The position numbers were made by a program, and so were the translations under genes. From the NCBI RefSeq assembly GCF_010093595.1, contig NW_022985445.1:434001-498000 (forward strand): a stretch of DNA of 64,000 nucleotides. The letters are read 5' to 3'. Origin of the DNA: Mytilinidion resinicola. Its lineage: Eukaryota > Ascomycota > Dothideomycetes > Mytilinidiales > Mytilinidiaceae. The notes under the pieces were generated by a model. The model did no database searches. It had not been told where the DNA came from and worked only from the letters and a program-made list of their open reading frames with translations. This document shows positions 1 to 12,410 of the stretch, one piece after another. Position 1 is the stretch's first letter, and the number at the start of each line of letters is the position of its first letter.

Positions 1-606
1 CATGGGTATCAGGTTCATGCAGAGAGATATAGAGGGACTGGACCAAACGCGGATGTTGCCTTTCCAGCTACGACTGGGCTGTTCTCTTCGCAAACTAGCT
101 CGCCAAATCCGTCCTCAACAACACTTCCTGCGGCATCACAGTCACAGACCTCCGAGACTGCGTCATCCGCGACAGCAACCGCGTCGATACCAGCTTCTAC
201 GGTCCAGACTACCAGTAGTCGGAGTGTCGCAGGAGCGAGAGTGGGAGGTGTCCAAGGTAATCAAGCACATGCCATCGAGCCTGCACGCGCAGTTGCATCG
301 GGCGCGCAACGGGAACCAGCCCGACAACCCACCCTCCGGATCAAGAATGCCAAATTAGGAAAGATGCTGTCAGCGGAGCAAGCGCTCCTTCCAGCGGCTC
401 CCCTCTGGCAACAGACAATGAGAAGTGTACCCGTGCTCGGCTGGGTGTTTGGCAGTGGACATGAAATCATCGGCAATCAAGTGCCGCGTAAGGCGGATGG
501 GGCTTTCGACTCCGATGGTGCGAGCGTCTACTGGAAGTTCTGGTACATGATCGATTCTTGTTTCGGGACCGACTTCTGTGGTGTTCGGGGAGACGAAGAT
601 GACTAG
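1..606 (+). CDS. Possible 3' end of a Ser/Thr-rich protein (partial)
   Basis: Frame 1 is open from the window edge to a TAG at 604-606, about 201 codons, with no start needed inside the window. The first 75 or so residues are rich in Ser, Thr, Ala and Pro (stretches such as SSQTSSPNPSSTTLPAASQS), which resembles a mucin-like or O-glycosylated linker of a fungal secreted or wall protein. The remaining part is of mixed composition with several Trp and Cys. No domain is recognised. The open frame may be partly chance or 3' untranslated sequence after an unseen splice. The upstream part of the gene lies outside the window. Confidence 0.35.
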   Translation, partial: HGYQVHAERYRGTGPNADVAFPATTGLFSSQTSSPNPSSTTLPAASQSQTSETASSATATASIPASTVQTTSSRSVAGARVGGVQGNQAHAIEPARAVASGAQREPARQPTLRIKNAKLGKMLSAEQALLPAAPLWQQTMRSVPVLGWVFGSGHEIIGNQVPRKADGAFDSDGASVYWKFWYMIDSCFGTDFCGVRGDEDD

Positions 607-909
607 AGACCTGGTCTCGGCAGCTGGGAGTTACGGAAGGGGCTGGCTAGGAAGGTTTTGCATTTTTGCATGGCATGGCGTTTCTGGTAGACCGTATATT
701 TGGCAGGCACACTGGCATCTCGACATCTCTTTGACTCCAAGTTGGAAGCGTTTAAGCTACGTTGCGGGCTACCATACTTCAGAATACCCGCTTCATTCTG
801 TATACATTGATATGAAATCAAGAATGATACAACTCTGTTCTTCTCCACTGCAAACTCTTTGAAGCGATTCGAGGCATCCACGACAGTAGCAGGAAGTTGT
901 GTACAGATC
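607..909. other. Intergenic stretch, nothing recognised
   Basis: Short spacer between two convergent candidate reading frames. I see no reading frame with convincing composition and no repeat. Confidence 0.5.
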
Positions 910-1230
910 CTATGACGAGGCGCTGCTTTCCTTCACCCCCAACGCCTGAAGCGCCTCCTCGAGTTGCTACTTCAGGTCATCCCTCTCCGCTTCCAGTTCT
1001 GTGACTCGCATCTTCTGCGCCTCAATCGTGCACTTCAGCGCTTGCGTGTTGTCCTTTAGTATACCAATGGCATGAGTGGCGACACCATCAAGTCCAATGT
1101 CGGTGCCGTGTTGCACTCTAGCGTAGAGGTCTGTGTCCCTATTCGGGCGCACGACAAAGTGCTCGCCGCCGCAGGGAAGGCAGTCTTCCCGATCGTAGTA
1201 GAGGCCGTTGAGGCGGTCGTTTTGGTTCAT
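910..1230 (-). pseudogene. Small coiled-coil reading frame interrupted by one in-frame stop
   Basis: An ATG at 1230 (reverse strand) opens an 87-codon frame that ends with TAG just before 967. Its last 30 residues look like a coiled coil (IEAQKMRVTELEAERDDLK). The same frame stays open for about 17 more codons after the stop and continues the heptad-like pattern (QLEEALQALGVKESSAS) before a second stop at 910-912. A single C-to-T change of CAG to TAG would explain this, so it may be a recently truncated gene, a RIP-hit pseudogene or an allele. The N-terminal part has an acidic Cys-containing stretch (YYDREDCLPCGGEHF). No family is recognised, and additional upstream exons cannot be excluded. 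Confidence 0.4.
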
Positions 1231-1552
1231 GGCTAGACCTTGGAGGATTGTAGGTGGGCTGAGGTTGGACGGGCGCAAGCTTTTATGAGAGAAGCTGGGG
1301 CAGATTCGTCACTGCCTTTTTTCGACCTCCTTCTGGTGTTTGTACCATGTGTCTCGGTAGGTCCTGGAGCCAGCTGGTTTAAGATCAGGGCGAGAAGAGG
1401 CGCGAAGACGTTTGGCTTTGTCGTCCGTTCTCGATGATGATGGAATTGCTCGAAAAGGGGCGTTGAATCGAGCTCGTCGCTACCGTTACGGAACAAGAAG
1501 TTGTGCGCCGTTTACGTGATGTATTGGATGATGATGATTGATGTAGAGAAGA

Positions 1553-2508
1553 GAGAGAGAGGTCTGGAGGCAGGTGAGGCTATACAAGAGGTGCTGTGCA
1601 CCTTCCGTAGCCCTCGCCACTACTCCCTGGCAGCTGCCCTGGAAAACCTGAATAACTCATGGCTGATGTATCCGGTCAGCGAAATTGAAGACGATAAAAA
1701 GATCCACTACCATAACGTACTGAGGGAATTTAGAGTTCTCTGCCGATTTACATCATTTCGAGGGTGTTTCCATTGTGCTGTTGTTCAGTGATATGTTGGG
1801 AGTGCTCTAATATAAACTCAGACATCCTTGGGCATGTGACCTCCTACCAGCTTCGATTTCGTCCAGAGTGCTGACTTCTATCATCAACCCTTAAACAGTG
1901 GCAATCCAAAGCCAATGTACCGACCTCCCAGTAGTAAAACAGTCGCCAGTGTGTTGTCATCTGTGCTCAGATCATCGACCGACAACGCTGCGTCCAATCA
2001 ACGCCCACCCCCCTATCTCCTCATCCTCGCCAGCAACCTTTCAATATGTGGCGCAACCGTAACCATTAGGGTAAGCCCAACGACAGTCGTGACACACACG
2101 CCTTGAAAGACACGGATAATCTTGAAAACGATCGGCTCGACGGCTCTCGCCACATTATAATGGCGTTGGAGTGCCGCAAATGGGCTAGGGTCCATATATG
2201 ACCAGATGATCCAGTTGAGGCGAGGGTATGGGTGACGGATGACGATGCTGCCGTGATGTGGTATGCCGATGAGGATGTACGGCATGGTGTCGACTGGTGG
2301 TGGATGATGTAAACTAGATGGATGTGGTGATTGCTGTGAAAGATATGGCGGCGTGTGTCGCGTAACAAGAGAAGGCAGAGGCTGTACGTACTCGTGTTGC
2401 TGTCGATGATGAGAATATACAGGAGGAGGAGAGGTCTGGAGGAAGGTGAGGCTATATACAAGAGATGCCGTGTGCCTGCCGTAGCCCTCACCGCTCCTCC
2501 CTGACAGC
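1553..2508 (+). repeat. Diverged direct repeat pair (about 80 bases)
   Basis: Copies at about 1553-1634 and 2425-2508 align with a small indel. Both contain GGTCTGGAGG, then GGTGAGGCTATA, CAAGAG, CCGTAGCCCTC and a CTCCCTG(G/A)CAGC end. The copies lie about 870 bases apart and differ largely by transitions. They could be ends or fragments of an old mobile element, or a segmental duplication. Confidence 0.6.
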
Positions 2509-2909
2509 GTGAGTAGACAACAGGAAGTTAATCTTCTCAAGTCTACCTGGAAATTAATCTTTTCAACCATTGTACACCTGGTCTTAGTTCGCTAATACCA
2601 TGAAGTTTGTTCCAGTACCAAAGAATAACAATATAAAAGCCAAAGAATTGTGATTTCAAGTCCTCAGAAATATAGATTCCTCATGAGGTGCCACGACAAT
2701 GGCTTAGATACTATCTCAACAGGTTAGATCGATGGAATCGAGAAGTCTGAGAATCCTAGGAGATGGAATAGCGCTCTAGCAGTAGACATGGATAATTTAC
2801 AAGAAGAGAGAAACTGCGATTTCATATGTTCTATACGTACTACGATTGCGAAAAGCCTGTAAACACCCTCGCGACTTATCATTCGAGTCCCGGGCTGAGC
2901 TTGTACTTT

Positions 2910-3152
2910 GTGTCGTCATGGGTATCCGCACACTTCTGTACCACCGCCTGTGGTGTCTCACGGTATTGTTAGATTCTAGGTTCAAATTGAGGTCTCGCCT
3001 CTTGAACAACTGATAAACTCGTAAAGCCGCCCCAAGCAACGACAGAGGAGTATACACAGATGGGAAGTGTGATCCGCCGCCCTGGATTTCTGAGAATACC
3101 ATGAGGTACCACAAGCGGTGGTAAAGCAGTGTACGGATATCTATGACCACAC
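2910..3152. repeat. Imperfect inverted repeat with about 70-base arms
   Basis: The left arm at about 2910-2980 matches the reverse complement of about 3081-3152. Shared blocks in order are GTC(A)T, TATCCG, ACAC, ACCACCGC(C/T)TGTGGT, CTCA(C/T)GGTATT and a terminal CAGG/CTAGG region. The spacer is about 100 bases. Many mismatches are C/T or G/A transitions, as expected from repeat-induced point mutation. It may be a degenerate MITE-like element or a hairpin-forming remnant. No target-site duplication was established. Confidence 0.6.
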
Positions 3153-6100
3153 ATTGTAGCTTCTTGACTGACATGTGACTACCACTTTGTTTGGAGTTGG
3201 CCTCACCTTTCTTGAGACTGAGGCCGAACTAATCACTCCTGTCGGCACTTCAGTCCATACGTATCACACCGAAGACCTACCGTTCTGGCTTTGTGCTCGC
3301 GGCTGCGAACTGTGACTTCGAATTCACAAGTCTTACCGTCTTGCATGTTTGGCCATTGAGTTACACTTATCTTCATCAACACTGAAGTCGAACCAGTCCA
3401 ACTCCCCGTCCCACAGCTCTAATGATCCCTTACATCTCGCACACCTCCCTGCTTTCATAGGCGGTGTCTCAACTCGAGGCATTTTTCACAACATTACACT
3501 CTTCCGTGAAAATCTCCGCGACTATCCGCGAGCATGGCAGACCAGCAATTTAGGCGATCCTCCACACCTACACTCCCCAGAGAGGCTTGTGCATACATAG
3601 CAAAGACCCTCTCGCTCATGCTCGCTGGGGGCGGAGATTGGTAGGCCAGGTTGTCCATCGCACTCAGTACTTTTAGGCTCGCAACAACGTGCCGAATCCA
3701 GCCCGGGTACATGTGATAAGTTGCCGAATTTCCAGTACCGCAAGCCAGCCGGCCCCCTGGAGGCCTTCGGAATCGTACTTCCTCGACCTGAAAACCCCTT
3801 TCTAATATCTCTCAGCCCCCGGCAGAAAGTACGGTGTGTCAGTTCTCTCGTTAAAGCGGTGACTGCTCTAGTCAGTGCCAGTGACCCCAAGCTCACCCAC
3901 ACCAAGCGATGTGAGCGAGATTTCCCCGCCGATACCGCTTCAACAGCCTGTATTTGCGGAAGAGATCTGCGCCATCTCCCCCAACTGCATGCATTCCATC
4001 CCCGGCGTGAGGGCATCCAGCAAACCACGAGTCGGCCGCAACTCAGAGCCCACAATGCGCGTTCCGGCGCAAACCCAAACCCGCTCGAGACAGCCTCCCA
4101 GAGCCAGCCTGAGTCTTCTATCACGTTCCCACACGCTCGCACATGGGCCTGGCCGACTCGGGCTGAGACCACCGCTGCTCTATTTCTGTTACCGCTTCTC
4201 TGTCACAAGAGTCAGCGAAATGCCGGCGGCAGGTATCCCACGCTACGGCCATGCAAGAATGCCCACATCCCGGCTTCCAGGTCCTTGTCACAGTTAGTGT
4301 GAAGGACAAGGCAAAAGAAGCATGCCTGGGGCTTTCTGGCACGGCTGTTGCCGCGGGGCACCGGGCGACTGCTGACCTCCCCTGGTCTTGGAACCCCACA
4401 TTCAACGCCAGTTCCAGACTATCATACATACTGGTGCATGTATATCCACTTGGATCGTCTTCGTCAGTGCGAGGTACTAGCTTTCCGCAGACCGTCGGCC
4501 GTTGGGTATGGAGTGGGTTAGGCTAGCTACATAGGACACTGAAGGTCTTTAACGATCTTCCAGTCGCTAGCAGAATAGACTTGGTAAAGGAGGTTGATCA
4601 GCAAAAATTTCCGGGCTCTATACTGGACTGAGCAGTGTGTTTCTTTCAGGCCAAGCTGCGAAGTGACGTTGTATTAGCTTGTTGGGAGGCGAAGAAAGCT
4701 TCGGGATCTCCCCAAAGCAGCGATTTGGGCCGTCGAGTACCGGCGCGGCTAAGAGCTTTGGAGAGCCACAAACGCAGGGCTGGGGAGTGTGTTTCAGAGA
4801 CATGCCAGCGGCAGGTGCCGAAACGGCAGGTCAATGTTCTGTCGAGCAGAGGGGATCCGACAACTCAAGTGGGCAGCCGAAGCGTCTAGTGGCAGTGGCA
4901 GTTGCGTGCGAGGTTGAACAACCAGGTGTCTGCCGCCTTTCGGTTCATGAAAAAGAGAAATGTGCACTGGGTATGCGCAAGGGGTCACGCCGGGACAGTC
5001 GAGGCGAGTTTTTTTTCCAAGTTCCGTCATGATGTTCGATGATCGACTCTGGCTGAGGGGTGATTTTCCGGGCAAATCTGCTCACCTACATGCATACATA
5101 GTACCGGATGTTATGGACTAGGTAAACAGTTATTTCCGTGAAGTGTTTCACAAGGCTGTCTACAGGGGACGAGGAAATAAGAATCCGGAGTTCAGTGCGA
5201 ACGGAGGAGTATCTGCTGGACGACTGGTCAGATCTCTACGATCGCTGGTTGCTCTCACCGTCAACGAGCCAGTCGGTGTATCACATCATACAAGAACCGA
5301 GGTGGCGGAAGTTGGAGGACTTGGAAACATTACAGAATATCGAGAGAGACCCTATAGGGATGGATAAGACCGTAAAAACGCACTGATCGTCCCGTTGGGT
5401 ATAGACTATCGTGCTAGCTATTAAGGTTGGCATCGTGACTTGGAATGCTCTCAAGGCATAAGCACATGCCGGCGTGTATATGAGACTGCTCCGAATTCCA
5501 TTCCCTCGGTGAACGAGAAGCGAACATGTGTGTATTCTGTCCTTGTGTGAGCGCGTGCGCAGATCTCGATGCCAGGCATATGGAGGCAACTGTTGGAATT
5601 TTTCCGGCGAATGATTGAACAGGCAGTTGGAACATCGTATGATCCTGAGGGTCAGCTTGCGCACAGGGGGCAATACTGCTTTGCCGCTCAGAGCGCTATC
5701 CCCACGGCTGCTTCCCGAAAGCCAGTGCAGCTGCAAGATGTGTGGATGCGCTGCAACATGCTGGCAGTGGATCCAAGCAGCCGGGACGTGATATTTGCAT
5801 TTGCAGCTGAAGGTATCCTCAGTATTGCTCGGATGCTTCCGGGGAATCAGGCACGTAGCGGGTCGTGCAGTGTCCTTTCAGCGATCTAAACTGGAGAATC
5901 CAGGCGGCCGTCAGCGAAAGGGGCTACAACACCGAGCATGGCGATGCAGCCGAAGCTGCGCTAAACAAATGCTGCCGCTGCCGCCACCTGCAAGACGGAG
6001 GACCTCATCTCCATCGAGTGCGAGGCGTCCTGCACTACAAGGGTACACACACCTTCTGAGTGAGTAGATGACGTGGGACTGATGCGTCGACTGACAGCCC

Positions 6101-8781
6101 CAGCACCAGGTGGCAGCACCAGGTGAGACGCCTGGCACACCTTGCGAAAATCCGATATTCTCATGGACTCGCATGGAGGATCTGCTGGGAGCAGCCATTT
6201 AGCAATATGTAGTATTAGGCACACCCACGGGGATACGACGGCCAGGTAGATTATCGTGAGATCACGATCGACCACCCTCTCACCCTGCGAAGTACTTTCT
6301 TGCTAGAGAATTTGGTATGGAGATCAGTAAGATGCCGAAGCTGAAGGCTGCCGTGCCGATATGTTTGTACGGCACTTCGGCGACATGCATCAGCAGGCAG
6401 TGAAATGCTCATGCTCTAAGAGGGCCGACGTTTCGGCGACAGGCCGATACCATACGCAGGCTATGTCTGGGACTTGTCATGTACCCGGGAGAAGCATGCG
6501 ATGTATCGACGGCGAATCGCTCTGCTGTTGGGTCCAAGCAGTTGGGGCCGCGTCGAGCCCATGGAGGACCGACGCCTCCCATAGAAGCGGAATGGAGGCA
6601 CTCACTCCGGCTGATCTGAGACTTGGCCCGACATACGGCTCTCAAAAGTCGCTGCCCCAGCCGAGTCGATGCCGGGGGGTAGATCTTCGTCAGCCGTTCA
6701 CTGAGCCCTTGTCGCAACGCAATAGAACCACGGCCTAAGACCCATAAACGGCGTCGCATGACATCGGGTCCCGCATCCCTGAAGCCGTTTTCACCAGTTG
6801 GGACATGCTCAGCGCTGTCAACCCATATCCGTTCGCCGTTGGCGCTGGGGTTCTTGTTTAGGCTCTGTGCCGCTTCCTTTTGGCAGACTTTGCTCCCTTT
6901 CCTTCCTCCACCCTTGGCGTGTGATGGGTTCAAGGGTTGACACCGCGGCGCGCTTGCATCCCCGGTACTGGTCCAAGAACATTAGAGCGCACGTCGCTTT
7001 CTAAGTTCTAATTTTACTCTACCACACAATCTTCGAATCCGGGGCTGGAGAGACAGAAGTCTTCCGGAGACAGCCAGGGTTGAGGCCCCCAACTCCCACA
7101 TGTCTGCCGTGTGGTACAGGCCGTGGAGATCTGATTTACGGGGATCCGGTCTCATGCGAAAGATCGGCTTAGCATGCTCATATGGCATGGCAGGGTGTGC
7201 TCCACAGAGGCTAGGGCGGGAGCCAGCTGATCAGCCAGGACCAAAGCATTGCTGTATGCATTGCTGCATGCGAGGCTAGGAAGACATTGGCTGACACGCG
7301 AGACGGTCCAGGTGGCCTCTCTGGGCGCCACGACTCGCACAGAGTTCTGTCTCGAGAGAGAACTGAATCGTGACGAGTGTGCGACACCACTGCGACGGAA
7401 ATTACTAACAGCATCTAAAAGTCTGGGAGTACTATGGAGTATTGTGCCTGAGTCGTCTCCTAAGCTCTGCCATATCTGTTGGGCACGTGGATGACGAGGA
7501 TGTTGGCAATGGGAGCTTGAATCTGGCTGCTGCTAGCAGAGTAGAGAAACTCATACGGTGGATTGGAACTAACAGAATGGTCAGAGCCGCATGCAATACA
7601 GAAAGTGGTACAGTTTTACGATGGTTTGCCGGCAGGGAGCCTGACTGCACGCCAAGCAAATATCGTAATCATGTGCGGCCGTGTAACCCAAAACACTAAA
7701 AGGGAAGCTATGAGGGAGGAAATGGAGGGTGACGCGGATACTTCTGGAATTCTCAGATTGCCGTGCATGCGTCTTGCTTGCATCGACGCAGCCCAAAGAG
7801 GAGCTGGCTGCCAAGTCAGCCTCACTCTCGGGAGCCTTTCCTTTGAGCCGGACATGAATAAGTTTCAGAGTTAAGGGCATTGGGTTAATGCGCCAAAGCG
7901 ACGACACCCCCGCGAACAAGTCCCATGGTATCCAAAGTGGGCGGCACAAGGTCATGGCTGGGAGCACACGACGGAGGGATGACGGCGAACGTAGCCACTA
8001 GCCATCAGGCATCAGGCCGCTGGCCGTGCAACAGTCACGGTGCTTCCAGTGGGCGGCTGCTCGGGAGGCGCCTTTCTCAGATGCCAGGCGAGAGGCTTCC
8101 GCGGCGGCCCCGTGGGCCTCCACGATGGAGGAAGAGGCGTCTCTGTTGCAGGGCTCGCTCGTGCGGCTTCGATCCGGAGTGACAGACAGGGTCTTGGCCA
8201 GATGTCAAGCAGTTGGAGCCGGGATCGGCGACGACGCAACGTGCGTGCAAGCGAGCCAGAGATGGCGGGAGGGGAACAGGGGAGACGTGACAGGCTGGGC
8301 TGGATCCTGGGCAACCAGGGGCCGCAGCCTCTCCCAGGGTGTTCCAGGGCGTTGTTGAGGCCGCGGGGTGAAGCAGATCGCAGCTCTGCTTGTGCGGTGC
8401 GAGCCAATCGGGACCATGCTAATTGGCATGCACAAGGTGTGTCCCATCAGTTCATTTTAACGACCTCCTCAGGGGCAAGTCACGGCAGTTGCCAGAGGTG
8501 TTGCATTGTTGAGCACTCGCAGCGCAAATTGGAGCAGCAGGCATCTCTGGCAACCGACAGAAGGCATCGCGAGGGTGCTCCACTCTGCTAGCCATAACAT
8601 GGCACGAAGTCCGGAACGCGACTGTGAATAGGGGCAGAGGCTTTTATTTGGTTGTACGAAGACTCACTAACATACGAAACGCTCCAGCAGGACCTCCAGC
8701 CTTGGAAGAAAGAATCGCCGGGCTGGTTACACTGCGTATAATTACTTTTGCTGCCTTGTGAGCTGATTCGCGCCAAGTGCA

Positions 8782-11700
8782 TCAATCAGCGAAATGCGCT
8801 TTCATGCCCGATGGACAGACACGAAAACCCGTGCTGCGCGTGCAGAGGAGTGTGCCGAGAGTGCATCTGGTGTGAGGTTTGCAGCACGCTGCTGCTTTGA
8901 GACGACCACACGGCTCGGCAGTCGACGATGCTGGCCGACGGCGAACGCTGCAGATGAGCGGCCGAGTGGCCCGGCGCCGGCGAGCAGACCGCGCAGTCGT
9001 CAACGCTGGTGAAGCCGGGTAGGGCCCACGGCCAGGATCGCGCGAATCCGCACGTTCCACCCTGCTCCTTCTCCTGCCGGGTGGGCTCCCGAGGTCTGCT
9101 TCAGCGGCGGGTTGGGGGAGAAGTTCGGGATGCGAGAGCGGGAGGTGACGATGCTCATCAAGGACAACGCCCTCGCCTCCAGACGCCCGCCGGTGGTGGA
9201 GGTTGCACGAGCGGCGGTGACGGGACGGGCTTCTAGACGCCTTCGGCTTGGGGAAGCAGCCGAACGATCGCCCTCTGCCGCTCCACCTGGCCCAGTCGTT
9301 AAGCTCTCGCGCTCCAGGGCTCCAGGGACGGGCCAAGGCGTGCGCTGCCACGTCCATCCTTGCGGCCCCCAGCCGTCGCCGTCAACTCTCCCGGCAGATC
9401 ATGCACACCAAGGCCCTCCCCTGCCCGAAAATGCCGCTCCCTCGGGCGAGCACCGCAGTTCGGCGAAAGGCTGCCTCTCCTTCTCATCTGCATCTGCCCC
9501 TCTGCACCTCAGACCGGGCGCTTTCGTTTGTCGCGGCCAGTCCTGCGGCCGCTCTCCGCACTGGCTGTCCTGTCGGGTGCCAGCAGGCGACGCTGCAGGA
9601 TGCTGTCATCTCCACAGCCCGACGCTGTGCGTGTGTCGTATCCGGGAGCCCGGGACAACTCTTCCTCTGGGCATCGTGCGACAGCCATCCCATGTCACGA
9701 GAGCAGCTCCCAATACCAGCGCCCTTTGACGGCCCTTGGTCAATCTCCAGCCCCGCCTATCACGCCCGCGAGCCACGCGAACGGCGGCACCATTGGACCG
9801 CCTCGTGGAGGATCTGGTATCACCCGTGTGAAGGGCTGCGCGACCGCGGGCGGCGCGGCGACGCTGACGAGGCGACGATGGGCTGCCGATGGTCGCCACT
9901 GGCGAGAATAGACACGAATAGCGGTGATGGCTGACGCTGGGCTGCTGACTGCGGATGAGCGACGAGATGATGGCTGATGGCGCGGGAGGATCCGGTTGCC
10001 AGGGTCGTCGACGGTGCTCTCTGGGAATCGGCCGCGACCCGCTGTATCGACGATGCGGTGCCGCAGTGATGCCGCGAGTGCAGACACTGGACGCCGGAGG
10101 AATGCGAATCGGCCGCGTCGATGCGGAGATGTGGCGCGCTGCTTCGAGAGCGCGTCGTCAGGTCTTGCGTGTGGCCCGGTAGAGAGAGTCCTTGGGCGGG
10201 AGTCCTGGAATCAACGCCTGATTATGGAGACGCCTAGCTGCGACGCCTGATTCTGACACCGCGACTCGGCTCCGTCATCGGGCGCGCGCCGGGCTGGGAA
10301 GCTGGCATCTCTAGCATCTGCTTGCGGGTGGTGAGTGGTGACAGCGCGCCAACGTGGGCTCCCAGGTTTGTGCTAGGCGGGTCTGCATTTGATCGACCCG
10401 CACCAGATCATCCTCCACACACAGCGCGCCAAGGCTATGGCGAAAAGCCGCCATCCGCCCTCACGGGCATCGCATCCTGCACCTCCACTGCAAATCCGCT
10501 GCAGTCTCGACGCCCCCAAGCCCGCCGCAGATTGCTAAACGGAACTGCTGCTGCACGCAGCGCGCCAGCCTCGATCCGCTCTCTTCCCGGCGACATGCTC
10601 CACTCTGCTGGCTTCGTTCTTTTTGCTTCCCGCGCTTGCCTGTCCGCCCACGCTCCGCGCCCCCAGGGCTCCCTGAAACGCATGCCCTCCGTACCTAGTC
10701 GCATTTCTGTACCTACGTACGCCTGTCGGCGAGGCCGCCGAGCCCCCGGACGGGGACATCGTGAGAGGATCGCGGCATCAGCACCACGACGCCGAGCAGC
10801 GAGTCAGATGCGCGGTGCAGCCACACGGCGAGACCACCTGTTGGCTCAGGCCAAACACCGGCGCCAGCGACGTGGAGAGACGAGTAGCCGCTGGACCAAG
10901 GACTGGAGCCGGCGTCGACGCCGCCGCCCTCAGATCAGCCATGCGGAGATCGTCGTTGAGCGCCCTCGAGCCGTTCGCTCGGAGGTTTCCAGCCAGACTG
11001 CTTGACACTGCGCGATCAGCGGCCGGCGGCCCAGCGCGCAGTCGAATAGACTGCTTCTGCAGCTGGCGGTGGGCGCCTCGCTCGCCTGGGAGCACGCTTT
11101 TTCTGGCACTACACCCCAGCAGGGCGGGACGCTTATTGCTCCCACCCCAAGGCGGCTGGCGCAGACTAAAGTGCCGTGTGTCCTCTTCCCTCTCCAGGCG
11201 ACACGGCCCAGGACGGCAGCCAGGGTGCTTAAAGCGTGAGGCCTGTCTCTTCTCTTTCGGTCGTCTCATCCATGCGCCCTCGCTGCGTGCTGTCCCGTCG
11301 AACCACCTGCCCGCGTCCGTTTGCTCTCTCGCCGTCGCCCGATCGCTGCCGCTGCCGCCAGCCGCCTTGTCGAACGTCGCCGCCCTCGCGCGCCGTTGCA
11401 GCTGTGTTGTGTTGTGCTGTGCGCGGTTTGCAGCCCGCTGGCCGATCTCACGTCGCACTGTCGCCGTGTCCCGTGCGCGTCACGTGCTGCTGCCTCAGGC
11501 CCACCACACCATCCTCAACCACCACCGGCCATCGCCAGCTCTCCGATCGAGCCGTGGCCTGTGTCATTCGCTGCTCGAGGGACCCGAGCCCTGGGAGCGC
11601 CGTCCAACAGACTCACGCAGCGTCGCCGCCAGGAAGCACCCATCCATCACCCATCACCACCTATCACTAGTGCTGTCACGCACTCCGCACCCGCCCAGCA

Positions 11701-12410
11701 GCCTGCCATCCCAGCGGCGCCCGCCTCTGTCGCTCTAACCGAGGACTCTATCCGTCACGCTGGACTCGTGGGAGCTTTCGCCGCCGTGTCGCTCCGCCGG
11801 CTACGCTCCTGGTCGATCTGCGGCGCATCGCCGCCTGTCCTTGACGCGCCCCTGCTCGCGTCATTCCCCAAAGCGCTCGACAGCCGGCGCGGTATAGATT
11901 GTCCGGCCGGGGTGCGTGTGGATCTCCGTCCCTGCCCGAGAGCCTGCTGGCCGCAGGGAGGGCGCTGCTCCAACGCTCGTTGCGCCGCCAGCCTGCACTG
12001 CCGTTGCGAACGCTGAGCGCGGCCAATTCTCTTATAACGGGCCGCCCTCGCAACGTCGCGCCAGTGCCTATCGCGACCGGGGCCCTCGTCCAGCCTGCGC
12101 CGCTACCCTGTCCCAAGACCCACCCTGCTGGCAACCGTTTGGAGAGACGTGCTGTGTACTTGAACCCTCACCAGGCCCGCTGCCCTGTCCCGCTGTCGCC
12201 GCATTAGCCTCCGTCACGGCTCGTCGGCTGCTCCATATACTCCTCCAACGCCCTCTCTGCAGCGTCTACAAGGCCGCCTCCCAGCCCACCCGCACGCCCC
12301 GCCGCTTTGCTCGCTGGCCCGTTTCGAATCTCTGGTCTGCTCTCTGGTCTACGTGCTGGCCTGCTCGCTGCTCCGCTCTCTGCTGCCTCCTCTGCTGCGA
12401 TCTATGAGAA
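8782..12410. other. GC-rich, pyrimidine-rich leader upstream of the C2H2 regulator
   Basis: High-GC sequence with long open frames on both strands that are rich in Arg, Pro, Ser and Ala, which is what GC-rich non-coding DNA gives. The last 1.2 kb before the ATG at 12411 is dominated by C- and CT-rich runs, typical of fungal promoters and long 5' untranslated leaders. No intact gene is supported. Confidence 0.5.

Larger units (their letters stand above)
1231..8781. other. Gene-poor region with degenerate repeats
   Basis: About 7.5 kb in which open frames are short, overlap on both strands and have no recognisable composition. Two repeat pairs listed separately lie in its first 2 kb. From about 3.3 to 8.8 kb I see no gene, no splice-compatible exon chain and no terminal repeat. 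It is best described as decayed repeat or intergenic DNA. Confidence 0.5.

Noticed and set aside
2013..2285. Reverse-strand 90-codon frame with a C-terminal hydrophobic segment
   Set aside because: Lies between two copies of a degenerate repeat and has no homology-like motif; probably chance.
3522..4302. Overlapping frames of 193 (forward) and 216 (reverse) codons
   Set aside because: They lie opposite each other, lack recognisable motifs and at most one could be real; I have no basis to choose either.
10322..12407. Several overlapping 200-325-codon frames on both strands upstream of the C2H2 gene
   Set aside because: Arg/Pro/Ser-rich composition, all six frames similarly open, no motifs; typical of GC-rich non-coding DNA.
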